Origin: Metaruminococcus_A sp050943475
Lineage (GTDB): Bacteria > Bacillota > Clostridia > Oscillospirales > Ruminococcaceae
DNA: 64,000 bases
Assembly: GCA_050943475.1 (NCBI GenBank)
Contig: JBMNPF010000002.1
Span: 62,001-126,000, forward strand
Direction of reading: 5' to 3'
In this document: piece after piece, positions 57,413 to 64,000 of the stretch
How positions within the stretch are numbered: the first letter of the stretch is position 1
Layout of the letters: the number at the start of each line of letters is the position of its first letter
Position numbers and translations under genes: made by a program
Notes under the pieces: model-generated
What the model saw: only the letters and a program-made list of their open reading frames with translations
What the model was told of the DNA's origin: nothing
Databases searched by the model: none

Positions 57413-60400
57413 ATGTCTCAGGGATTTAAAGCATTATTTGGCCCGTATTTTACGGAGGAACAACTTGACGGTGCATTTAGCGATGCGCGCGTACTGGCCA
57501 TTGAACTGGATCAGCATGCGCATAAAATGTACTGCGAAGTTGTTTTTTCATCCCTGATGCAGCGAGTGGCATTGTTTCAGTGTGAGCGTATACTGGCAGA
57601 GAAATTAGGGATTTCCTGTTTTGTTCTTGTACCCAAGTATACGCCGGATTTGTTCACCCCGGACTATTTTACTGAAATTGTGCCGCTGCTCAAAAGGCGG
57701 GTCAGCGTTGCAAACGGATATTTTAACGAATCTACGGCGGAATATGATGGAAAAGTTCTGAAAATTGAACTGAAAAACGGTGGATACCAGCTTTTGAAGG
57801 AAGCAAAAACCGACCTTGAAATCCAAAAGATTGTTCGGGAGGAGTTCAGCATTCCGGTCGAGGTTGAATTCACCGGGATGTTAACCAAAACCTTGGAAGA
57901 CCACCAGCAAATGATTGCTTCTGCCGATTTCTCGGCGGAAGAACTGCCTCCGCCGCCTATGGATTTTGACGTTCCTCCGGCTGGTGGTTATGATGTGCCG
58001 CCGCATCAATCTGCGCCTCAGCCTGAGCCTAAGCGGAAGGCACAGACTGTTAATCTCAAAATGGCGTTTGATAATATCCCCATTAAAACCGACCATGCAA
58101 CCCTGCTTTCCGGGCGTAAATTTCAGGGGAGCCCCGTGCGGATTGCCGATCTCTCACAGGAAAGCGGCCGTGTTATTATCTGGGGCGATGTCTTTATGAG
58201 CGACAGCCGTATGTCACGCGATGGTAAAACGGCTATTCTCAGTTATTCCATTACCGACTACACCGGTTCTATTTCACTGAAAGTCATTACCGACAAAAAA
58301 AGCGCCGAAGCGTTTGAAAAAATAAAAAAAGGTTCTACATTGCTGCTGCGCGGAGAGGTAACCTACGACAAATACGACCGTGATATTGTGGTGCGTCCCA
58401 ACGACGTTATGCTCGTGGAACGGGTGAAACGGCAGGACACCGCAGAGGAAAAGCGGGTTGAATTGCATTTACATACCAACATGTCCTCAATGGATGCGGT
58501 CACAAGTGCCGATAAACTGGTTCAGACGGCGTATGAATGGGGTCACAAAGCCATTGCAATTACCGACCACGGTGTAGCGCAGGCCTTTCCGGAGGCGATG
58601 AACGCGGTGGACGCCATCCGTTCCAAAGGTGGGGACTTCAAGGTTATTTACGGCGTTGAGGGATACTTTGTAGACGACTGCGTTGGCAATGATACCCAGT
58701 CTGCTGTTTTTGGAGACAAGGATTGCGCTCTGACAGACGAATTTATCTCTTTTGATGTGGAAACCACAGGGCTGAATGTACAGTCGGAACGCCTGACCGA
58801 AATTGGTGCAGTCAAGATTAAAAACGGCGAAATTCTCGATACATTTGATACTTTTGTCAATCCTGGCAAACCAATCCCCGGTAAGATTACCGAATTGACC
58901 GGGATTACCGACGCAATGGTCAGCGGTGCTCCCAGCGAGGCAGAGGCGTTAAAAGAATTTTTTGCCTTCTGCGGGGACGATGTGCTGATTGCCCACAACG
59001 CGCGGTTTGATATGAGCTTTATCCAGGCGGCGGCCAAGCGCAGCGGCATGCCCTGCAGTTATTCGTTTATCGATACCGTTCCGCTCTGCAAGAGTCTGTA
59101 TAAGCTCAAAAATCACAAGCTCAACACGGTGGCTGACCATTTAAAGCTGGGCGATTTTAACCATCACCGGGCGTGCGACGACGCTGCGGTTTTGGCAAAA
59201 ATCTTTTTTGATATTGCAGACAGGCTTCAAAACGAACGCGATATCTCCATGATTTCTGAGATTAAGACCAAATCGTCGGGTGATGTGAACTTCCGTAATT
59301 TGAGGTCTTATCATCAGATTATTTTGGTGCGCAATAAAACAGGGTTAAAGAACCTTTACCGTCTGATTTCGCTGGGACATCTCAAGTATTATTACCGCCA
59401 GCCGCGGATTCCCAAAAGCGAGCTGACGCGCTGGCGCGATGGGCTTATTATTGGCAGTGCGTGTGAAGCAGGCGAGCTGTTTTCGGCCATTGTAGACGGC
59501 CGTCCATGGGAAGAACTGTGTAAAATTGCTGAATTTTATGATTATCTTGAAATTCAGCCGATTGCCAATAACATGTTTCTGGTTCATTCCGGTAAAGCGG
59601 AAAGCGAAGAGCAGCTGCGTGACTTTAACCGTACCGTTGTCCGGCTTGGCGAGTTTTTGCACAAGCCGGTAGTTGCAACCTGCGACGTCCATTTTCAGGA
59701 CGAGGGCGACGCCATTTACCGTGAAATTTTGACCAGTATTAAGTTTAAGGATGAAAACCAACCGCCGCTTTACTTCCGCACTACCGATGAAATGCTCAGA
59801 GAGTTTGCATACCTCGGCGAGGAAAAAGCGCGTGAGGTGGTCATTACCAATTCCAATTTGATTGCCGATATGTGCGATCCGGAACTGCGGGCTTTTCCAA
59901 AAGGAACCTATCCGCCGAGCATTGAGGGTTCGGAGCAGCAGCTTCAGGATATCTGCTGGGCAAAAGCACATGAAATTTACGGTGATCCGGTTCCGCAGCT
60001 TGTTGCGGACCGGTTGCAGAAAGAGCTGGATTCCATTATCCGCAATGGGTTTGCAGTTCTCTATATCATTGCGCAGAAGCTGGTCTGGAAATCGGTTGAA
60101 GACGGTTATTTGGTCGGCTCCCGTGGTTCGGTTGGCTCCTCCTTTGCAGCGACAATGGCGGGTATTTCGGAGGTAAATCCGCTGCCGCCGCATTATGTCT
60201 GCCCTAAATGCCGGTACAGCGAGTTCATCACCGACGGCTCGGTGGGGTCCGGCTATGACCTGCCGGAAAAATACTGCCCGGAGTGCGGAGAGTTTCTTGT
60301 GCGTGAAGGGCATGACATTCCATTTGAAACCTTCTTGGGGTTTAAGGGTGACAAATCGCCGGATATTGACCTTAACTTTTCCGGTGAATATCAGGCGCGT

Positions 60401-61789
60401 GCCCATAAGTATACCGAAGAACTGTTTGGTTCCGACCATGTATTCAAGGCCGGTACCATTTCAACGGTTGCGGAAAAGACTGCCTATGGTTTTGTTTTAA
60501 AATACCTGGAGGAGCATGGGCGTGTTGTTCATAAGGCGGAGGAGGCACGTCTTGCCTCCGGCTGTACCGGCGTAAAACGTACAACCGGTCAGCACCCGGG
60601 CGGTATGGTAGTTGTACCGTCGGATTACGACGTCTATGACTTCACCCCGGTACAGCGCCCGGCAGATGATGCAGACAGCGACATTACCACCACTCACTTC
60701 GACTTCCATTCGCTTCATGATACCATTCTGAAGCTGGACAACCTTGGGCACGATGTTCCGACCATGTATAAATACCTAGAGGACTTTACCGGCATTAAAA
60801 TTGCCGACGTCACTATGAGCGATCCTGGGGTCATCAGCCTGTTTACTTCAACCGAGGCGCTTGGCGTAACTCCGGAGGACATTGACAGCCTGACCGGGAC
60901 CTTTGCGCTGCCGGAAATGGGCACGCCGTTCGTCCGCCAGATGCTGATTGACTCCCAGCCGAAATGTTTTTCCGACCTGCTCCAGATTTCCGGCCTTTCC
61001 CATGGCACCGACGTATGGCTCGGCAACGCGCAGGATCTCATTAAAAACGGCACCTGCGACATCAGTGAGGTCATTGGTACCCGCGATAACATCATGGTTT
61101 ATCTGATGCACAAGGGCTTGGAGCCGGATATGGCGTTTAAGATTATGGAAATTACCCGTAAGGGAAAAGCGACCAAGCTGCTGACCGAAGAACACATCAA
61201 TGCGATGAAAGAACACGGCGTGCCGCAGTGGTACATTGACAGCTGTATGAAAATAAAATACATGTTCCCGAAAGCGCATGCTGCCGCCTACGTTACAGCC
61301 GCCATTAAATTAGGCTGGTTCAAAGTTTATAAGCCGCTGGAATTTTACGCAACCTACTTTACCGTGCGCAACGGGGATTTCGATGCGGAAGCTGCGGTCA
61401 AGGGACGCAATCTGGTCAAACTCCGGTTGGATTCACTCAAGGCAAAGGGAAACGAGCGTTCGGTCAAAGAAGAGGATATGTATAACACCCTGCTTATTAT
61501 CAATGAAATGCTGTGCAGGGGCTACGAATTCCTGCCGGTGGATATTTATAAATCCAAAGCAAATCTCTACGATGTTGAGGATGGGAAAATCCGCCTGCCG
61601 TTTTCGGCGCTGAAAGGCGTTGGTGCCGCGGCTGCAAAATCGTTGGAGGATGCAGGAAAAGAAGGGACCTATATCTCGGTAGATGAAATTCAGAACCGGG
61701 CAGGGGTTTCCAAGTCGGTTATTGAAATGCTGGAACAAGCGGGATCTTTGGAAGGAATTCCAAAATCCAGCCAGATGTCGTTTTTTTAA
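57413..61789 (+). CDS. polC: DNA polymerase III PolC (alpha subunit with proofreading exonuclease)
   Basis: 1458 residues; the main replicase of low-GC Gram-positives. Order of domains: N-terminal region (1-175), a Pro-rich linker (about 180-218), OB fold (about 235-345), PHP domain (LHLHTNMSSMDAV, AITDHGVAQA) split by a DEDDh exonuclease (FDVETTGLNVQSERLTEIGA; HNARFDMSF; HHRACDDAAVLA), zinc-binding CPKC/CPEC, and the polymerase core with catalytic SPDIDLNFSGEYQ. ATG 57413 (MSQGFKALFG) follows AAAGGGAAA. Same domain plan as Bacillus PolC. Confidence 0.97.
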   Translation: MSQGFKALFGPYFTEEQLDGAFSDARVLAIELDQHAHKMYCEVVFSSLMQRVALFQCERILAEKLGISCFVLVPKYTPDLFTPDYFTEIVPLLKRRVSVANGYFNESTAEYDGKVLKIELKNGGYQLLKEAKTDLEIQKIVREEFSIPVEVEFTGMLTKTLEDHQQMIASADFSAEELPPPPMDFDVPPAGGYDVPPHQSAPQPEPKRKAQTVNLKMAFDNIPIKTDHATLLSGRKFQGSPVRIADLSQESGRVIIWGDVFMSDSRMSRDGKTAILSYSITDYTGSISLKVITDKKSAEAFEKIKKGSTLLLRGEVTYDKYDRDIVVRPNDVMLVERVKRQDTAEEKRVELHLHTNMSSMDAVTSADKLVQTAYEWGHKAIAITDHGVAQAFPEAMNAVDAIRSKGGDFKVIYGVEGYFVDDCVGNDTQSAVFGDKDCALTDEFISFDVETTGLNVQSERLTEIGAVKIKNGEILDTFDTFVNPGKPIPGKITELTGITDAMVSGAPSEAEALKEFFAFCGDDVLIAHNARFDMSFIQAAAKRSGMPCSYSFIDTVPLCKSLYKLKNHKLNTVADHLKLGDFNHHRACDDAAVLAKIFFDIADRLQNERDISMISEIKTKSSGDVNFRNLRSYHQIILVRNKTGLKNLYRLISLGHLKYYYRQPRIPKSELTRWRDGLIIGSACEAGELFSAIVDGRPWEELCKIAEFYDYLEIQPIANNMFLVHSGKAESEEQLRDFNRTVVRLGEFLHKPVVATCDVHFQDEGDAIYREILTSIKFKDENQPPLYFRTTDEMLREFAYLGEEKAREVVITNSNLIADMCDPELRAFPKGTYPPSIEGSEQQLQDICWAKAHEIYGDPVPQLVADRLQKELDSIIRNGFAVLYIIAQKLVWKSVEDGYLVGSRGSVGSSFAATMAGISEVNPLPPHYVCPKCRYSEFITDGSVGSGYDLPEKYCPECGEFLVREGHDIPFETFLGFKGDKSPDIDLNFSGEYQARAHKYTEELFGSDHVFKAGTISTVAEKTAYGFVLKYLEEHGRVVHKAEEARLASGCTGVKRTTGQHPGGMVVVPSDYDVYDFTPVQRPADDADSDITTTHFDFHSLHDTILKLDNLGHDVPTMYKYLEDFTGIKIADVTMSDPGVISLFTSTEALGVTPEDIDSLTGTFALPEMGTPFVRQMLIDSQPKCFSDLLQISGLSHGTDVWLGNAQDLIKNGTCDISEVIGTRDNIMVYLMHKGLEPDMAFKIMEITRKGKATKLLTEEHINAMKEHGVPQWYIDSCMKIKYMFPKAHAAAYVTAAIKLGWFKVYKPLEFYATYFTVRNGDFDAEAAVKGRNLVKLRLDSLKAKGNERSVKEEDMYNTLLIINEMLCRGYEFLPVDIYKSKANLYDVEDGKIRLPFSALKGVGAAAAKSLEDAGKEGTYISVDEIQNRAGVSKSVIEMLEQAGSLEGIPKSSQMSFF

Positions 61790-61792
61790 TAG

Positions 61793-61821
61793 TTGACATT
61801 TGCGCGGTAGCATGTTATTAT
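61793..61821 (+). promoter_or_regulatory. Sigma-A promoter for the his operon
   Basis: TTGACA (61793-61798), 17-base spacer, TATTAT (61816-61821), 31 bases before hisZ. The leader is too short for a His T-box. Confidence 0.82.
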
Positions 61822-61852
61822 AGTAGCGAACTAAAGTGAAAAAGGAGTTCGT

Positions 61853-63061
61853 ATGGGAAAGAATTACCGTATTACCCCGGAAGGAACCAGAGATCTTATT
61901 TTTGAGGAATGTACCCTTCGGCGGGAATTGGAGCACAGAACGGCGGAATTGTTTCGCAGCAGGGGGTTTACCGAGGTTGTGACCCCGGAAATTGAATTTC
62001 TGGATGTTTTTACCTTAAAGACCCACCATATCTCTGTGGAGGATATGTATAAGCTTTCCGACCGGAAAGGGCGTTTGATCGCCCTGCGTCCGGATTCCAC
62101 CATGCCGATTGCCCGTTTAGTTTCTACTCGGCTGAAGGAGGAACTGTTGCCGCTGCGGCTGTTTTATAATCAAAAGGTGTATCACGCAACGCCTAGTTTA
62201 ACCGGGCATAGTGATGAAGTGCTGCAAAGCGGCGTTGAAATCATTGGAGCGTGCGGAAAGCGTGCGGATCTCGAAGTGATTGCCACTGCGGTAGAGGCGC
62301 TTGACCGCTGTGCGGCGGCCGATTACCGCCTGGAGATTGGGCATATTGCCATCTTTCATCGGCTGATGGAAAAACTGAAGCTGGATGACGACCTGAAAGA
62401 GGAAATTCGCTGGTGCATTGAAATTAAAAATTATCCGGCGCTCAACGATTTGGTGGACAGCCATTTAGCGCCGCAGGATGCGGATATGATTAAACAGCTT
62501 CCGCGCCTGTTTGGATCGGAAGAGGTATTTGATCAGGCGATTGCCCTGTTCCATGACGAAAAAATTACCGAGACGGTGGAATACCTGCGGAGTATTTTTA
62601 ACGATTTACAGCAGCTCGGTCTGAAAGATAAAATATCGGTTGACCTTGGTATCGTAAACCGGGCGAACTACTATACCGGCGTGCTGTTCCGCGGTTACAT
62701 CACCGGCTTTGGGCAGGCGGTTCTTTCCGGCGGCCGGTACGACAACCTGCTTTCTGAATTTGGAATGCCCTGCCCGGCAACCGGCTTTGGCATGAATCTT
62801 GACGCGATTCTGGTTTCTTTGCTCGGCAATACGCCGGTCAAACGGTCCTTTGTACCGGATGTATTGGTTTTTGCCCCGGAAGGCTATGAAATGAAAGGGC
62901 TTATTTATGCCAAAAAATTGACGGCTTCCGGAAAAGTGACGGAATACAGCGTTTTCCAAACATTGGAAGAAACCAAATTGTATGCGGCGCAAAAAGGCAT
63001 TGGAACGGTTGCTGTGGTTTCCGGTGAGATTGAACAGCTGCCCGTGGAAAGGAAGGGGTAG
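61853..63061 (+). CDS. hisZ: ATP phosphoribosyltransferase regulatory subunit HisZ
   Basis: 402 residues, a histidyl-tRNA-synthetase-like protein without the tRNA role. Class II motifs: TPEGTRDL at the N-terminus, motif 2 region LRLFYNQKVYHA, and LDRCAAADYRLEIGH. The anticodon-binding domain is reduced, and the HisRS-specific RYDGL-type signature is replaced by SGGRYDNLLSEFG. It is required by the short form of HisG encoded next. AAAGGAG precedes ATG 61853. Confidence 0.94.
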   Translation: MGKNYRITPEGTRDLIFEECTLRRELEHRTAELFRSRGFTEVVTPEIEFLDVFTLKTHHISVEDMYKLSDRKGRLIALRPDSTMPIARLVSTRLKEELLPLRLFYNQKVYHATPSLTGHSDEVLQSGVEIIGACGKRADLEVIATAVEALDRCAAADYRLEIGHIAIFHRLMEKLKLDDDLKEEIRWCIEIKNYPALNDLVDSHLAPQDADMIKQLPRLFGSEEVFDQAIALFHDEKITETVEYLRSIFNDLQQLGLKDKISVDLGIVNRANYYTGVLFRGYITGFGQAVLSGGRYDNLLSEFGMPCPATGFGMNLDAILVSLLGNTPVKRSFVPDVLVFAPEGYEMKGLIYAKKLTASGKVTEYSVFQTLEETKLYAAQKGIGTVAVVSGEIEQLPVERKG

Positions 63062-63065
63062 GCGG

Positions 63066-63692
63066 ATGAACCCAATACGGATTGCACTGACCAAAGGACG
63101 GCTGGAAAAGGATACAGTCGCATTATTTGAACGTCTTGGCTTTGATTGCGAGGAGCTGCATAATAAGGGCAGACGATTAATTTTAAGAATCCCCGATGCA
63201 AATTTGGAGGTTGTTCTGGCAAAAGCGGCTGACGTTATTACCTATGTGGAGCACGGTGTCTGTGATATGGGCGTTGTTGGTAAAGACACCATTATGGAAT
63301 ACGGCGGTTCTTTTTTTGAATTAACCGATTTGGGATTTGGCAAGTGTAAGTTTGCCGTTGCCGGAAAAAGTGCTGAAGAACTGTATTCCGGTTACCGTGT
63401 TAAGACCATTGCAACTAAGTACCCCAATGTGTCCCGCCGCTTTTTTGAATCCAAGGGGATGGATGTGGACATTGTCAAAATTGAAGGCTCAGTGGAGCTT
63501 GCCCCATTGATTGGATTGGCAGACGCCATTGTGGATATTGTAGAAACTGGTACGACACTGAAGGAAAATGGACTGCAGGTCATTGAAGATGTGGCAGCTG
63601 TGTCGGCCAGAGTCATCGTCAATTCGGCGAGCATTAAGCTGCGTAAGGCGGAAATTGAATCCCTGCTCGCAAAGATTGAGAATGTGAGGTAA
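63066..63692 (+). CDS. hisG: ATP phosphoribosyltransferase catalytic subunit HisG (short form)
   Basis: 208 residues; first step of histidine synthesis, joining ATP and PRPP. Short HisG, lacking the C-terminal regulatory domain, which agrees with hisZ next door. Motifs: IALTKGRLEKDT, VCDMGVVGKDTIMEYG, and the PRPP-binding loop DAIVDIVETGTTLKENGL. ATG 63066 (MNPIRIALTK) follows GGAAGGGGTAGGCGG; the frame is open upstream inside hisZ but without family similarity. Confidence 0.96.
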   Translation: MNPIRIALTKGRLEKDTVALFERLGFDCEELHNKGRRLILRIPDANLEVVLAKAADVITYVEHGVCDMGVVGKDTIMEYGGSFFELTDLGFGKCKFAVAGKSAEELYSGYRVKTIATKYPNVSRRFFESKGMDVDIVKIEGSVELAPLIGLADAIVDIVETGTTLKENGLQVIEDVAAVSARVIVNSASIKLRKAEIESLLAKIENVR

Positions 63693-63696
63693 CAGC

Positions 63697-64000
63697 ATGA
63701 TTCCAGTACTGAAAACCGACGGCAAGCGTGAGCTTGAATTTTTGGAACAGTTGAGCCGCCGTAATGGCGAGGTCAATAAAACAGTGACCGATTCGGTGAC
63801 TCAAATTATTGAGGACGTCCGCACACTTGGAGATAAGGCCGTTTTGGATTATACCCTGAAGTTTGATGGCAAGCTGCCGCCCTCCATTGAGGTGCCGCGG
63901 GAAGAGATTAACGATGCATTGACGGCGGCCGATCAGGTGTTTGTAAGCTCCTTACTCAATGCAATGGAAAACATTGTTGATTTTCACAGCCGCCAGAAAC
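63697..64000 (+). CDS. hisD: Histidinol dehydrogenase HisD, 3' end missing
   Basis: The window ends after 101 codons. HisD oxidises histidinol to histidine with two NAD. The visible N-terminal part (FLEQLSRRN, VTDSVTQIIEDVRTLGDKA, LDYTLKFDG, IEVPREEINDA) fits the family start. ATG 63697 lies 4 bases after the hisG stop, with GTGAGGTAA upstream, and hisZ-hisG-hisD is the usual clostridial order. Confidence 0.9.
   Translation, partial: MIPVLKTDGKRELEFLEQLSRRNGEVNKTVTDSVTQIIEDVRTLGDKAVLDYTLKFDGKLPPSIEVPREEINDALTAADQVFVSSLLNAMENIVDFHSRQK

Noticed and set aside
59345..60439. 364-residue open frame on the minus strand inside polC
   Set aside because: Antisense to the exonuclease and polymerase domains of PolC, no start signal and no family pattern.
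61790..61852. Search for a His T-box before hisZ
   Set aside because: The leader is only about 25 bases after the promoter, too short for a T-box, and no T-box core was seen.
1..64000. tRNA, rRNA, CRISPR arrays, transposases, phage genes and attachment sites
   Set aside because: None could be recognised by reading both strands; all long open regions belong to identified chromosomal genes.

Overview
The window is chromosomal housekeeping DNA from a spore-forming member of the Clostridia, most like the Oscillospiraceae/Acutalibacteraceae branch. The evidence is a GC content near 50% by eye, GGAGG-type ribosome binding sites, sigma-A promoters of the TTGACA-17-TATAAT type, both DnaE and PolC replicases, HPr kinase, a PASTA-domain PrkC kinase, a GerA/GerB/GerC germinant receptor and a 27-codon spoVM. 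No rRNA, tRNA, CRISPR array, prophage or insertion sequence was seen. Genes are dense and most are arranged in operons.

Region 1 (1-6979): rsmB (cut by the left edge), rlmN, prpC, prkC, rsgA and thiN, then a 51-residue membrane peptide and spoVM. This is the Bacillus subtilis rsmB-to-spoVM block without rpe. Region 2 (7109-11734, minus strand): a ComEA-like HhH protein, pyrB with a PyrI-like zinc tail, an iron-sulfur flavoprotein, and an unusual fusion of glycerol-1-phosphate dehydrogenase (AraM) to a HAD phosphatase (AraL-like). Region 3 (11885-18554): a DDAH-type amidinohydrolase converging on a B12-binding radical SAM protein, a cytosolic rhamnosidase-like glycosidase, and a P-loop ATPase with a decayed first half. 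Region 4 (18632-28651): sbcCD, divergent from purB; secD-secF; a TIM-barrel isomerase-like protein; a small unknown protein; nrdR. Region 5 (28648-34790): DUF4363 and DUF421 membrane genes, divergent from a complete gerA-gerB-gerC operon, then a family-4 glycosyltransferase.

Region 6 (35035-44382): hprK, a PHP phosphatase, murB, rapZ, whiA, dnaE and pfkA, linking carbon control, cell wall precursor synthesis, replication and glycolysis. Region 7 (44475-49149): the M16 peptidase pair yfmF/yfmH behind a structured leader, lgt with an acidic tail, and folD. Region 8 (49157-61789): rpsB, tsf, pyrH, frr, uppS, cdsA, dxr, rseP, ispG and polC, which is the translation, isoprenoid, phospholipid and replication block. 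Region 9 (61793-64000): the start of a histidine operon, hisZ, hisG and hisD (cut by the right edge).

I found no clear new multi-gene defence or mobile system. The most unusual items are the AraM-HAD fusion, the PyrB zinc tail, the degenerate tandem ATPase, RNA or DNA hairpins in places where they could control expression (18501-18554, 29717-29754, 44487-44600), and a terminator lying inside the coding end of an opposing gene (12839-12874).
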